Notes: generated by a model not told the origin, from the sequence alone. 64,000 bases of DNA from Bacillus sp. V3B (GCF_024494465.1 NZ_JAETXM010000001.1:558001-622000), one strand, 5' to 3'. Positions 51,860 through 61,308 are shown, counted from the stretch's first letter. Numbers and translations: made by a program.

Positions 51860-51880
51860 TTAAGTGAATATTCCTACATG

Positions 51881-51917
51881 AAAAATCCGCCTTTCAGCTA
51901 GAAAAGGTGGATTTTTT
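51881..51917. terminator. Bidirectional terminator after mntR
   Basis: AAAAATCCGCCTTT / AAAAGGTGGATTTTT stem with wobble; A- and T-runs serve mntR and the convergent small gene. Confidence 0.85.
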
Positions 51918-51949
51918 CATTTGACATCATACTCAGATGTTAAAGCAGA

Positions 51950-52162
51950 TTAAAATAAAGGATATTCATTAAAAGAACTAATCATCCCAGGTGTTAGATA
52001 GGCACTCCCATCATGACCCTCTAGAATATTGACTCCGTCAATATTTCCTTCTTCCACTTCTTGTAATGCTTTCCGATAGGAGATAATTCTTCCTCCTGAT
52101 GTTTGAAAACTGATAATGTCACCCATATAATTTCGTTGTATCGCCACTAACTGTTCAGCCAT
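51950..52162 (-). CDS. DUF3892 family small protein
   Basis: A 70-residue protein: MAEQLVAIQRNYMGDIISFQTSGGRIISYRKALQEVEEGNIDGVNILEGHDGSAYLTPGMISSFNEYPLF. The pattern of strands (I.AI...GDI..F.T..GRIISY..AL.....G.IDGVN...G.DG..YL) fits DUF3892. Function unknown. GAAGGAGAAAC precedes ATG 52162 on the minus strand. Monocistronic. Confidence 0.8.
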   Translation of the reverse strand: MAEQLVAIQRNYMGDIISFQTSGGRIISYRKALQEVEEGNIDGVNILEGHDGSAYLTPGMISSFNEYPLF

Positions 52163-52346
52163 TGTTTCTCCTTCTTTCTTTTTGAACTATTCATTAGGTT
52201 ATATTGGACAAAAATCTTTAGGTTCATTCGATAAAGGAAGAAAATGATTGCTTAACGAATATATAAGGTAAGAGATGAAAGCTAAACAACTAATTGTGTT
52301 TTATTAGGTGAGAGTAAATGATTATTATAGAAAAGGTGGCATTAAT

Positions 52347-53039
52347 ATGGAACGATATTCAATTCAAGAGTTTGTTAATGAAACAAAACAACAAGATAAA
52401 GGAGAAGGGCTTTTTGAATTAGAAACAGCGAGATTATTAGAAATCAATTTAACAGATCAGATATGGGCGAAAGCAGGTGCAATGGTTTCATATCGGGGAA
52501 ATATTAAGTTTGAAAGAGAAGGTGTCTTTGAACATGGGTTGGGGAAACTGTTCAAAAAGGCTTTGACTGGCGAAGGAGCAACGTTAATGAAAGCAACAGG
52601 TCAAGGGAAGTTATATATAGCGGATCAAGGAAAGAAAATTTCCATTTTACAATTAAACGGTGATTCGTTATTTGTGAATGGTAATGATTTATTGGCTTTT
52701 GAGCCGTCGATCAATTGGGATATTAAATTAATGAAACGGGTTGCCGGCATGTTATCAGGTGGATTATTTAATGTGAAGTTGGAGGGGGAAGGGATGGTCG
52801 CAATCACTTCTCATTATGAGCCATTGACGTTAATTGTGACACCAGATAGCCCTGTTTTTACAGATCCTAATGCAACGGTTGCTTGGTCAGGTAATCTGCA
52901 ACCTGAATTTGTTACCGATGTTTCCTTTAAAACGTTTATTGGAAGAGGGAGTGGTGAATCGATTCAAATGAAATTTACTGGTAATGGGTTTGTTGTCGTA
53001 CAACCGTTTGAAGAAGTTTATTTGCAACAGCAATCATAA
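52347..53039 (+). CDS. AIM24 family protein
   Basis: About 230 residues, beta-rich AIM24/TRAP-like fold: LETARLLEINLTDQIWAKAGAMVSYRGNIKFEREG, GQGKLYIADQGKKISILQLNGDSLFVNGNDLLAFEPSINWDI, LIVTPDSPVFTDPNATVAWSG, GRGSGESIQMKFTGNGFVVVQPFE. Bacterial AIM24 proteins are of unknown function. AAAGGTGG (about 52333-52340) selects ATG 52347 over the earlier in-frame GTG at 52308. Confidence 0.9.
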   Translation: MERYSIQEFVNETKQQDKGEGLFELETARLLEINLTDQIWAKAGAMVSYRGNIKFEREGVFEHGLGKLFKKALTGEGATLMKATGQGKLYIADQGKKISILQLNGDSLFVNGNDLLAFEPSINWDIKLMKRVAGMLSGGLFNVKLEGEGMVAITSHYEPLTLIVTPDSPVFTDPNATVAWSGNLQPEFVTDVSFKTFIGRGSGESIQMKFTGNGFVVVQPFEEVYLQQQS

Positions 53040-53100
53040 AAAGAAAGCCTGTCAAACAAAGTTAAAACTGCTTTAATCTTAATAACAAGCTAGCAAGGCT

Positions 53101-53139
53101 AATTAAAAACGGTCCGAGAGTCCGGACCGTTTTTTAATT
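53101..53139. terminator. Bidirectional terminator between the AIM24 gene and metA
   Basis: AATTAAAAACGGTCCG / CGGACCGTTTTTTAATT stem with 6-nt loop; runs on both sides. Confidence 0.92.
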
Positions 53140-54042
53140 CCATTCATATGGAGTTTGTTGATAAACGTAGTAATTGAGCCAGTTTGAAAATAGGAGATGG
53201 GCATGGGAACGCCAACGATTTAATGGTTGATTCTCTGGATTATTGTTTGGAAAATAGTTCTCTGGTACTTGTATATTAATTCCTCTTTGACGATCACGGT
53301 TGTACTCTTCCGCTAAAGTTTGTGCCTCATATTCTAAATGACCTGTAATCATAATTTGTTTACCACCATTTGCGCACATGATAAATGGACCAGCCTTAGG
53401 GGAAGAAGATAATATTTTAATTTCCGGACATTTTTTTAATGCTTCTATTGAAACATCTGTGTATCTTGAATGGGGAGCAAGGTATACATCATCAAACCCA
53501 CGCAATAATTTTTCTGATCGATCATTTACTTCATGTGAATAAATGCCAGAACATTTCTGCGGCAACTCAAATTTATTAATGTCAAAATGATAAAATAGGG
53601 CTGCTTGGGCTCCCCAACAAATATGGAGAGTGGAGGTTACATTCGTTTTTGTCCAGCTCATAATTTCCATTAGTTCATCCCAATACTCAACATCTTCAAA
53701 AGGCATCATTTCAACAGGAGCTCCAGTAATGATCATCCCATCAAATTTCCGTTCTTTTATGCTAGAAAAAGTAGTATAAAACTGCTTTAAATGAGCGGGA
53801 CTAGTATTTTTGGAATCATATGTTGCTGTTTTGAGAAAGGAAAGATTTACCTGTAAGGAAGTATTTCCAAGCAGTCGTAGTAAATGTGTTTCCGTTTTTT
53901 CTTTTTCTGGCATTAAGTTTAAAATAACTATATTTAATGGACGAATATCTTGTTGGCTTGCTCGTTCATCATCCATAATAAAAATATTTTCTTTTTCAAG
54001 TATTTCCCGGGCTGGGAGAAGTTTTGGCAGTTTTATAGGCAA
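53134..54042 (-). CDS. metA: Homoserine O-acetyltransferase MetA
   Basis: A 302-residue MetA. Active-site C142 ([10 protein letters not shown]), H235 and E237 (TGHLEYEA) form the triad. Residue 111 is Glu ([13 protein letters not shown]), which in this family goes with acetyl-CoA rather than succinyl-CoA use, so O-acetylhomoserine is the expected product. This activates homoserine for methionine synthesis. A minus-strand sigma-A promoter lies at 54106-54078. No SAM riboswitch is visible in the 180-bp upstream gap. Confidence 0.95.
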   Translation of the reverse strand: MPIKLPKLLPAREILEKENIFIMDDERASQQDIRPLNIVILNLMPEKEKTETHLLRLLGNTSLQVNLSFLKTATYDSKNTSPAHLKQFYTTFSSIKERKFDGMIITGAPVEMMPFEDVEYWDELMEIMSWTKTNVTSTLHICWGAQAALFYHFDINKFELPQKCSGIYSHEVNDRSEKLLRGFDDVYLAPHSRYTDVSIEALKKCPEIKILSSSPKAGPFIMCANGGKQIMITGHLEYEAQTLAEEYNRDRQRGINIQVPENYFPNNNPENQPLNRWRSHAHLLFSNWLNYYVYQQTPYEWN

Positions 54043-54077
54043 AGTATCATCCCTCTTTTCCGTTTTTCAATAAATTC

Positions 54078-54106
54078 ATTATAATAAGCTTTATTAAATG
54101 TAGCAA
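54078..54106 (-). promoter_or_regulatory. Sigma-A promoter of metA
   Basis: On the minus strand: -35 TTGCTA (54106-54101), 17-bp spacer, perfect -10 TATAAT (54083-54078). Confidence 0.8.
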
Positions 54107-54221
54107 TCACAATCATCCAAAAACGTTTGTTCATTTTGCTTAGCATGCTACAATCGAGGAAAATAGAGGAATTACATTTCTTTTAGGTAAGCATAAACTA
54201 TCAAGTAAATGAGGGGTTTTA

Positions 54222-54749
54222 ATGTTTGATCCAACCGCGTATGAAAACATGAGAGTAGTGTTGGAAGGGATTTTTTATGATAAGGATTTAAGTGGAGAGA
54301 TCATGATTGTTGATCGAAATGATATCATAAATACGGCGAAGTTGTCACGGATATATGACCTTTCTTTTCAATTATCTACATCTCCTTCATCTCGAGTAAT
54401 CTGTAGGATGAAATTAAAGGCAGATATTGAAAATCTTACAGCTGAGTTACTTTCATCTGCATTTTCTAATAAGGTAGCTGGCTGCATGGTAACCATTGAA
54501 TTTTTATTTGAACATAATGATGATGAGTCTTTCTTAATTGAAATAGAACGGGTTTTAAAACAAATATGGGGGGAGGAAAGGACGATTAAGTTGATGGTTT
54601 GTCGTGAACCTCTTATCTCATTACAAAAAGCAAAATATACTGCTCATATTTCATTTGGACGAATCATTAGAGAAGATCAGGTAGATGATTTGACAGAAAT
54701 GACTGAATACATGATGAAGACACTTCATAAATTGGAACATATCCTCTGA
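54222..54749 (+). CDS. Conserved hypothetical protein, 175 residues
   Basis: A soluble alpha/beta protein starting MFDPTAYENMRVVLEGIFYDKDLSGEIMIVDRNDIIN. It has a hydrophobic central strand (GCMVTIEFLFEHND) and a C-terminal helix (LTEMTEYMMKTLHKLEHIL). There are no membrane segments, cysteine motifs or recognised catalytic motifs. GAGGGG precedes ATG 54222 by about 5 bases. A terminator follows. I do not recognise the family. Confidence 0.75.
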   Translation: MFDPTAYENMRVVLEGIFYDKDLSGEIMIVDRNDIINTAKLSRIYDLSFQLSTSPSSRVICRMKLKADIENLTAELLSSAFSNKVAGCMVTIEFLFEHNDDESFLIEIERVLKQIWGEERTIKLMVCREPLISLQKAKYTAHISFGRIIREDQVDDLTEMTEYMMKTLHKLEHIL

Positions 54750-54776
54750 TTACTTTTTACCTATAATTCTTTAGTG

Positions 54777-54811
54777 AAAAGCTTGAACATCAACCGTTCA
54801 AGCTTTTAATT
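54777..54811 (+). terminator. Terminator of the hypothetical gene
   Basis: AAAAGCTTGAAC / GTTCAAGCTTTT stem with 7-nt loop, then AATT. Confidence 0.85.
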
Positions 54812-55089
54812 ATGACGCATTTTGTCGAATCTAGTAGAATTTGAAATATAATTGTAATATTTCTATTACATAACTGACAAATTGAGATGTTATACTATGG
54901 CTTGTGCAATAAATAGCTTTTTAGTTTAAAAGTTAATGAGATGATTCGTTTTTTAATAGACAAGGATTGATTTTTTACATAGCTTGATGATGAAAATACA
55001 TAAAATTGTTGAATAAATAAGAAGTTTGAATGTTCAAATACCTGATTTGTAGTACAGGGTTTGGCCGCAAAGAAGTAGGAGGATAACAA

Positions 55090-56322
55090 TTGAAAACAAA
55101 ATTTATTACAATTAGTGCAACAGTTATGATAGGAATGGGAGGCTTATTTTCCGTTCCAGCCGTAAAAGCAGAATCCGTCGATAGTCAGCGTTTACAAATT
55201 CAAAGTAGTATTGATCAAGCAGAAAATGAACTTAGCAGTTTGCAAGCTCAACGTACTGATATAGAAGCACAAATTAATCGTATTGAACAAGCAATAAAAG
55301 ATAACAATTTAAAAATGGAAGAGACCAATGCACAAATAACAGAAACACAAGCAGAAATTGAACGTTTAAATAGTGAGGTTGCTGTGATTGAAGAACGAAT
55401 TGTTAACCGAAGGGAAATATTGAAGGGGCGTGCTGTTTCATTTCAAGAAAACGGTGGTCAAATAGGCTATATAGAAGTTATTCTTGGTTCTTCAAGTTTT
55501 AGTGATTTTATTGATCGAGTTGGAGCTGTTGCGACAATTGTAGAAGCAGACCAAGGAATCTTAAAAGAACATGAAGCGGATAAAAACGAATTAGAAGAAA
55601 AACAACATTCAGTTCAGGTAAAACTAACTGATTTGAATAATATGAAAACTGAGCTCGAAGGAATGCAAGCGCAAATCACTGAACAAAAAGCACAAAGTGA
55701 AGAAATGAAGGCCCAATTAGTACAGCAAGAGCAAGAGAATATATCAGAACTTGCTGGTCTAAAACAACGAGATGCTGACTTAGCCGCACAAAAAGCAGCA
55801 GTTAAAGCTGCTACTAGAGATGCTGTTAGTGAAACTAGTAATTCACAGGAAACGAGCCGTTCACAAGAAACTTCATCTACACCTAAAAAATCTAGCGGTG
55901 GATCGAGTGTATCAAACACAACCGTAGCTTCAGGTAGTCTTTCAACTGTCATTAATGCTGGTTACAAATATATTGGAAACTCCGTTTATGTATTTGGTGG
56001 TGGAAGAACAGCATCTGATATTGCTAATGGACGTTTTGATTGTTCTGCCTTTGTTTCTTGGGCATTTTCACAAGCTGGTGTTCGTGTAGGAGCAAGTACG
56101 GATATATTGAAAAATACTGGTACACGTGTTTCAGTAAGTGAAATGAGACCGGGTGACATGGTATTCTTTAACACATATAAAACGGACGGGCATGTTGGAA
56201 TTTATATTGGCGGCGGGAAATTTATTGGTTCTCAGAGTTCAACTGGTGTAGCGGTTGCCAATATGTCAAGCGGATATTGGGCTGACACATTTAATGGTCG
56301 TGTTATGAGAGTCATGAACTAA
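55090..56322 (+). CDS. Secreted NlpC/P60 peptidoglycan endopeptidase with N-terminal coiled coil
   Basis: A 410-residue protein: signal peptide (1-27, ending VKAES), long coiled coil (about 32-245, PcsB/CwlO-like), Ser/Thr-rich linker with repeated SQETS, and C-terminal NlpC/P60 domain (about 280-410). The catalytic Cys is in RFDCSAFVSWAF and the His in GHVGIYIGGGKF. It cleaves stem peptides (D,L-endopeptidase); CwlO-type enzymes are needed for lateral wall growth and are controlled by the FtsEX complex through the coiled coil. The start is TTG 55090 after AGGAGGAT. Confidence 0.92.
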   Translation: MKTKFITISATVMIGMGGLFSVPAVKAESVDSQRLQIQSSIDQAENELSSLQAQRTDIEAQINRIEQAIKDNNLKMEETNAQITETQAEIERLNSEVAVIEERIVNRREILKGRAVSFQENGGQIGYIEVILGSSSFSDFIDRVGAVATIVEADQGILKEHEADKNELEEKQHSVQVKLTDLNNMKTELEGMQAQITEQKAQSEEMKAQLVQQEQENISELAGLKQRDADLAAQKAAVKAATRDAVSETSNSQETSRSQETSSTPKKSSGGSSVSNTTVASGSLSTVINAGYKYIGNSVYVFGGGRTASDIANGRFDCSAFVSWAFSQAGVRVGASTDILKNTGTRVSVSEMRPGDMVFFNTYKTDGHVGIYIGGGKFIGSQSSTGVAVANMSSGYWADTFNGRVMRVMN

Positions 56323-56342
56323 TAGAATGCAAGAATGATAGC

Positions 56343-56372
56343 AAAGGCAGGAAACCTATTCCTGCCTTTTTT
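56343..56372 (+). terminator. Terminator of the NlpC/P60 gene
   Basis: AAAGGCAGGAA / TTCCTGCCTTT stem, short loop and T-run. Confidence 0.9.
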
Positions 56373-56475
56373 AATATGGGCATGGTATCCTTATTAAAAC
56401 AAGGACTCTAAACGACACAAGAAAAGTCAAAATGATACAATTTATTGAGGCAGTAGTGATTGCTGTTATTTTTAT

Positions 56476-56542
56476 CCCGTCTTACTGCCCGTAAAGATCC
56501 GATAAGTGCGACTAACCCCCACTGATGGAAGTCTTCTTTATA
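56476..56542 (+). repeat. Dispersed hairpin-rich element family 2, deleted copy
   Basis: A 67-bp remnant: CCCGTCTT joined directly to ACTGCCCGTAAAGATCCG, then ATAAGTGCG joined directly to ACTAACCCCCACTGATGG, and the right end AAGTCTTCTTTATA. Two internal deletions relative to the 210-bp copy. Both ends are kept, and TTTAT again precedes the left end. Confidence 0.8.
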
Positions 56543-56635
56543 AGAAATTCAGGGTATTTGCGCTCCTTTCGTTACGAACTGTTATAATGGAAGGACTAAG
56601 CATATTTTTTAATCTTAACGAATGGAATGGTCCAG

Positions 56636-58516
56636 ATGAAAACAATTTCGATTGAACATGTTTCAAAAACATATGGTGAGAAAACATTATTTCATGATAT
56701 TTCTATTACAATCTCTGAAAAAGAGCGGATTGGTCTAATTGGTGTAAATGGTACAGGGAAATCTTCCTTATTAAAATTAATTGCAGGTCTTGATGTCCCT
56801 GACGAGGGAGAATTTATCTTTCCAAAGGATTATCGTATTTCTTATTTAGCGCAACATCCTGATCTGAATCCAGATTTATCAATCCTAGAACAGATATTTG
56901 CTGGAGATGCTCCCGTTTTTCGATTACTAAAGAATTACGAAAAGACGTTAATGGACTTAAACGAACAACCGGAAAACGAGGCTATTCAGGAAAGGCTTTT
57001 TCAGCTACAAAAAGAAATGGATGCATTAGATGGCTGGGACGTTAGTACAAACGCCAAAACGATATTAACAAAATTGGGGATTGAAGATTTCAATCATAAA
57101 ATTGGGGCAATGTCTGGTGGACAGAAAAAACGGGTGGCACTCGCTCAAGTTTTAATTCAATCGCCCGATTTATTGATTTTAGATGAGCCTACCAACCACC
57201 TTGATTTTGAGTCTGTAAAATGGCTTGAGGAATATTTAAGCCGCTACCAAGGTGCCATCCTTCTTGTTACCCATGATCGTTATTTTCTTGATCGTGTTAC
57301 TAATCGTATGTTTGAACTTGATGGTGGGAATCTTTATAGCTATAACGGTAACTATGCGGCTTTTCTGGAAGCAAAAGCAATTCGAGAAGAGAATGAAGCA
57401 GCAACAATTGATAAGCAAAAGAATCTATTTAGAAGAGAACTTGAATGGATTCGTAGAGGAGCAAAGGCACGCTCCACAAAGCAGAAAGCAAGAATACAGC
57501 GCTTTGATCAGCTTGACGAAGATCTATCGTCAGTAAAATCGACTGAAAAACTGGATATTACTCTTAAAGGTAGTCGGTTAGGGAAACAAGTTTTCGAACT
57601 AAAAGAGGCTTCGAAAAGGTACGAGCAGAAAACGATTATTGACCATTTTGATTTGCTTGTGAAACCAGGAGATCGGATCGGAATCATCGGAAAGAATGGC
57701 ACAGGGAAGTCAACACTTTTAAATATTTTAGCTGGGAAAATCTCTCTTGATACTGGTGAACGAGTCATCGGTCAAACGGTAAAAGTCGCTTATTATACAC
57801 AGGAAAGCGAAGATATGGATGAGAATAAACGAATGATCGAATACTTGAAGGAAACGGCTCAAGTTGTTGAGACATCTGATGGAAAGACAATTTCAGCTGC
57901 ACAGATGCTTGAGCGATTCCTGTTCCCTTCTTATATGCATGGTACGCCGATTCGTAAGCTATCGGGTGGGGAAAGGCGAAGATTATATTTATTGAAAATT
58001 CTTATGCTCGAACCGAATGTCCTTTTATTGGACGAGCCCACGAATGATCTTGATACGCAAACCTTAACAGTACTAGAAGATTATTTGGAAGAATTCTCAG
58101 GTGTCGTGATTACTGTGTCCCATGACCGTTATTTTCTTGATAAAGTGGCTCAGCAGTTACTTGTATTAAAAGGGGAAGGTAAAATAGATTTCTTCTATGG
58201 TAATTATTCTGAATTTCTTGAAAAGCAAACGCAAAGCATCGAAAAGAAGAAAGTAGAAACGAAGGAAACAGCTTCTGTTCAGGAAAAACCAAAGAAAAAG
58301 AAAATGACTTATAAAGAACAAAAGGAATTTGAAACAATTGAGGATGACATTGCTGCGGTGGAAGAGAGACTAGAGGAAATCGCTACAGAATTAAACAAAA
58401 CAGGGAGTGACTTTGAAAAAGCGCAAAAGCTAGCGGATGAGGAAACAGAATTAAATGAGAAACTTGAATATATGATGGAAAGATGGACGTATTTAACTGA
58501 ATTAGCGGAAAGTTAA
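56636..58516 (+). CDS. yfmR: ABC-F translation factor YfmR (Uup-like)
   Basis: About 626 residues, two ATP-binding cassettes without membrane domain. NBD1: GVNGTGKSSLL, MSGGQKKRVALAQ, LLILDEPTNHLD. NBD2: GKNGTGKSTLL, LSGGERRRLYLLK, LLLDEPTNDLD. A linker lies between, and a Lys/Glu-rich C-terminal coiled coil (about 545-626). ABC-F proteins bind the ribosomal E site; YfmR/Uup relieves stalled translation, including at proline stretches. ATG 56636 matches the usual N-terminus (MKTISIEHVSKTYGEKTL); ATG 56627 is in frame upstream. Confidence 0.92.
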   Translation: MKTISIEHVSKTYGEKTLFHDISITISEKERIGLIGVNGTGKSSLLKLIAGLDVPDEGEFIFPKDYRISYLAQHPDLNPDLSILEQIFAGDAPVFRLLKNYEKTLMDLNEQPENEAIQERLFQLQKEMDALDGWDVSTNAKTILTKLGIEDFNHKIGAMSGGQKKRVALAQVLIQSPDLLILDEPTNHLDFESVKWLEEYLSRYQGAILLVTHDRYFLDRVTNRMFELDGGNLYSYNGNYAAFLEAKAIREENEAATIDKQKNLFRRELEWIRRGAKARSTKQKARIQRFDQLDEDLSSVKSTEKLDITLKGSRLGKQVFELKEASKRYEQKTIIDHFDLLVKPGDRIGIIGKNGTGKSTLLNILAGKISLDTGERVIGQTVKVAYYTQESEDMDENKRMIEYLKETAQVVETSDGKTISAAQMLERFLFPSYMHGTPIRKLSGGERRRLYLLKILMLEPNVLLLDEPTNDLDTQTLTVLEDYLEEFSGVVITVSHDRYFLDKVAQQLLVLKGEGKIDFFYGNYSEFLEKQTQSIEKKKVETKETASVQEKPKKKKMTYKEQKEFETIEDDIAAVEERLEEIATELNKTGSDFEKAQKLADEETELNEKLEYMMERWTYLTELAES

Positions 58517-58589
58517 TCTATAAATAAATCTTTCGTTGATTCTGTTCATAGCAACGAATCATTCTATTTTGAATAGGATAAAGTGAATG

Positions 58590-58622
58590 ACAGCCTGATG
58601 TAACTCAGGCTGTTTATTTTTT
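58590..58622 (+). terminator. Terminator of yfmR
   Basis: ACAGCCTGA / TCAGGCTGT stem, 6-nt loop, T-rich tail. Confidence 0.85.
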
Positions 58623-58691
58623 CCTAAAAATAGCTTGTGTTAGAATTAATGTAATTAACAATATGATAATGTTGAAAAAGGATGATTGAAT

Positions 58692-59825
58692 TTGAGAATA
58701 AAGTCGATTGAACCCACTCCAAGCCCTAATACAATGAAAATAAATCTAGATCAGGAATTGTCTATGGGAAAAAGTAATAACTATAAAAAGGGTCAGGCAG
58801 AAGGTGCCCCTAGTATCATTCAGGATATTTTACAAATAGAAGGCGTTAAAGGCGTATACCATGTTGCTGATTTTTTGGCAGTGGAACGAAATGCGAAGTT
58901 TGATTGGAAGGAGCTTTTACAAAAAATTAGGCAGGCCTTTGGTGAAAGCATAGCAGACCTAAATGAAGGCCCTAAAATAAATGAACATTTTGGTGAAATC
59001 AAGGTGCTCGTTCAATTATACAAAGGAATCCCCATGCAAGTGAAATTAACGAACGGACAGGAAGAAAAGAGATTCGGATTACCTGAACAATTTGTGGAAG
59101 CGGTCAAACAAGTACAGCTTCCAGGCGATAATGTGGTGATGGAAAGAAGATGGAAAGATTATGGTAACCGCTATGGGGAAAGTGGACTAGAGCAAGTTGG
59201 AGACATCATTGTAGAGGAGTTACTTGCGGCATACCCAAATGAACGTTTGAATATGATTGTTGAGCAAGTTAAAAATCCAGAAAGTAAAAAAATGAAGCAA
59301 CCCCGAAATAGATTAAAAGTTAGTCTTTCTGATTTTGGCGAGTCTGATTGGAGAATTCGTTATCAGTTGTTAGAACAAATGGATGACCCAAGTATAGCAG
59401 ATTTACCTGTTCTCGAAAAAGCCTTACAGGATGAGAAAGCATCCATTAGAAGATTAGCTGTTGTCTATTTAGGCATGATAGAAGATAAAAGAGTATTAGC
59501 ATTGCTGTATAAGGCCCTAGAGGATAAGAGTGTAACGGTTAGACGGACAGCAGGAGATACGCTGTCAGATCTAGGGTATGTTGAAGCAATGAATGCAATG
59601 ATGAAAGCCTTGCAGGATAAGAGTAAGCTTGTTCGCTGGAGAGCTGCGATGTTTTTATACGAAGTAGGAAATGAGCAAGCTCTAGTCGCTTTAAAAGAGG
59701 CTGAAAATGATCCGGAATTTGAAGTAAGTTTACAAATTAAGTTGGCGATTGAACGAATTGAGCAAGGAGAAGAAGCAAAAGGATCAGTTTGGAAGCAAAT
59801 GACCGATGTGAGAACGAAACAGTAA
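58692..59825 (+). CDS. cvfC: Conserved virulence factor C family protein, NifU-like N-domain plus HEAT repeats
   Basis: About 377 residues. The N-terminal Nfu/NifU-N-like domain (RIKSIEPTPSPNTMKINLDQEL...IEGVKGVYHVADFLAVERN) occupies residues 1-90. The C-terminal 180 residues form HEAT-like repeats (DEKASIRRLAVVYLGMIEDKRVLALLYKALEDKSVTVRRTAGDTLSDLG...KSKLVRWRAAMFLYEVG). The family was named from a staphylococcal virulence screen; its molecular role is unclear. Starts TTG 58686 and TTG 58692 are possible; AAAGGA spacing favours 58692. Confidence 0.88.
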   Translation: MRIKSIEPTPSPNTMKINLDQELSMGKSNNYKKGQAEGAPSIIQDILQIEGVKGVYHVADFLAVERNAKFDWKELLQKIRQAFGESIADLNEGPKINEHFGEIKVLVQLYKGIPMQVKLTNGQEEKRFGLPEQFVEAVKQVQLPGDNVVMERRWKDYGNRYGESGLEQVGDIIVEELLAAYPNERLNMIVEQVKNPESKKMKQPRNRLKVSLSDFGESDWRIRYQLLEQMDDPSIADLPVLEKALQDEKASIRRLAVVYLGMIEDKRVLALLYKALEDKSVTVRRTAGDTLSDLGYVEAMNAMMKALQDKSKLVRWRAAMFLYEVGNEQALVALKEAENDPEFEVSLQIKLAIERIEQGEEAKGSVWKQMTDVRTKQ

Positions 59826-59943
59826 CAATCGAGAGGAAGTATTTTAATGTTCGTACCTTTTAGAATGAGTCGCGAACATTGCTTATTAACAATACTTTAT
59901 AGTATGCTAAGATGGAAAAAGGATTTTGAGGAGGAATAAATGT

Positions 59944-60378
59944 ATGTCAATGGCATATGAAGAATATATGAAACAAATGGTTAAACCGATGCGTGAAGAA
60001 TTAGTGCAGTCTGGTTTTAAAGAATTGGTTTCAGTTGAAGATGTAGAAGAGTATATGGAGGGCGCAGAAGGAACAACACTTGTTGTTGTAAACTCCGTTT
60101 GTGGATGTGCTGCTGGTTTGGCTCGTCCTGCAGCAACACATGCTGTTGCAAGCAGTGAACATAAACCAGATCATTTAGTAACCGTTTTTGCTGGTCAAGA
60201 TAAAGAAGCAACAGCTAAAATGCGTGAGTATTTTGGTGACATTCCACCATCTTCTCCTTCAATGGCTTTATTAAAAGGAAAAGAAGTCGTTCACTTTATA
60301 CACCGTCATGATATTGAAGGTCAACCTTTAGAAGTGATCATGGAAAACTTACAAGTAGCATTTGCGGGAAACTGTTAA
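59944..60378 (+). CDS. brxA: Bacilliredoxin BrxA (YphP)
   Basis: A 144-residue thioredoxin-fold protein with the CGC motif in NSVCGCAAGLARPAA. Start MSMAYEEYMKQMVKPMR and TVFAGQDKEATAKMREYF, PPSSPSMALLKGKEVVHFI match BrxA closely. It removes bacillithiol from S-bacillithiolated proteins after oxidative stress. Strong Shine-Dalgarno GAGGAGGA; the ATG at 59940 closes after six codons, so 59944 is the start. Confidence 0.94.
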   Translation: MSMAYEEYMKQMVKPMREELVQSGFKELVSVEDVEEYMEGAEGTTLVVVNSVCGCAAGLARPAATHAVASSEHKPDHLVTVFAGQDKEATAKMREYFGDIPPSSPSMALLKGKEVVHFIHRHDIEGQPLEVIMENLQVAFAGNC

Positions 60379-60402
60379 TTAACAATAGTAACGAGGTTCA
60401 AT

Positions 60403-60433
60403 AAAAAGGGTGCTCTTGTAGCGCTCTTTTTTT
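60403..60433 (+). terminator. Terminator of brxA
   Basis: AAAAAGGGTGCT / AGCGCTCTTTTT stem with two wobble pairs, 5-nt loop, T-run. Confidence 0.8.
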
Positions 60434-60534
60434 ATTTTAGAGAGGTAATGATCAGCTATACTTAGTTAAACATGCTTGTTTGGTAACAAACTAGTTGGGG
60501 ATTGAAAAAGTTGATATTAAAAAGGATGAATACA

Positions 60535-61308
60535 ATGATCATAACAACTGCTGGAAGAACAAATATGGCTATGATTGAAGAAGCGAAGGGAATAGCTATA
60601 CAGCTTCAAATCGCTTTTATCCCAAGACGAAAACGTTCTATTCATGTGATTCAACAAGAGGTCGGTGACGATTGCCTTGTTGTCGGTAAACAGAGACTTG
60701 AATTATATCCCTTTGGTGAAAAGGAACCATGCTTTTTTCATCCGAATTCAGCCATGTTTCGTATAAAACGACTCCAAAATGGAGAAAGTGATCCATTTAT
60801 CGATGCTACAAAATTATCATCAGGAAAGAAATTTCTTGACTGTACATTTGGTCTAGGTTCTGACAGTATTACTGCAAGCTATATTGTTGGAGAACAGGGC
60901 TATACTATGGGGTGTGAAGGCAATTGCTTTCTTGCCTATATGATGAAAATAGGCTTACAGACATGGAATGATGGAGAATCAGCCATATTAAATGCTATGA
61001 AACGCATCGAACTAAAAACTAGCTTAGCATTGAACCTTCTACAATCATTACCTGATAATAGTTTTGATTGCGTTTATTTTGATCCGATGTTTGAAGAAGA
61101 TATTTCTGAATCTAATGGCATTAAAGGGATTAAGGGACTTGCTGTTTACGAGTCCCTATCCGAAAAAACGATTTATCATGCTCATCGAGTAGCCAAGGAA
61201 CGTGTTGTACTAAAAGATCATTACCGTAGTTCGAGATTTGAACAATTTGGTTTTTGTGTACAAGTTCGAAAAACAGCAAGATTCCACTTTGGTATTTTAG
61301 AAAAGTAA
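60535..61308 (+). CDS. ypiP: SAM-dependent methyltransferase-like protein YpiP
   Basis: About 257 residues, class I methyltransferase of the RsmJ-like group. The SAM-binding region is KKFLDCTFGLGSDSITASYIVG, the catalytic-type motif is DNSFDCVYFDPMFEE. RsmJ methylates a guanine in 16S rRNA in E. coli; for YpiP the substrate is unproven. AAAGGA before ATG 60535 selects that start over the upstream TTG (60502) and ATG (60526). Confidence 0.88.
   Translation: MIITTAGRTNMAMIEEAKGIAIQLQIAFIPRRKRSIHVIQQEVGDDCLVVGKQRLELYPFGEKEPCFFHPNSAMFRIKRLQNGESDPFIDATKLSSGKKFLDCTFGLGSDSITASYIVGEQGYTMGCEGNCFLAYMMKIGLQTWNDGESAILNAMKRIELKTSLALNLLQSLPDNSFDCVYFDPMFEEDISESNGIKGIKGLAVYESLSEKTIYHAHRVAKERVVLKDHYRSSRFEQFGFCVQVRKTARFHFGILEK

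Noticed and set aside
54043-54221. Possible SAM riboswitch upstream of metA
   Set aside because: None of the S-box conserved blocks or its terminator is visible; only a sigma-A promoter is present.
54840-54890. WalR-type direct repeats before the NlpC/P60 hydrolase
   Set aside because: TGTAAT and ATTACA are present near 54855-54875 but not as the required direct repeat with 5-bp spacing.
55614-55952. 112-codon frame antisense to the coiled-coil hydrolase
   Set aside because: Low-complexity complement of Gln/Glu/Ala codons; not a gene.
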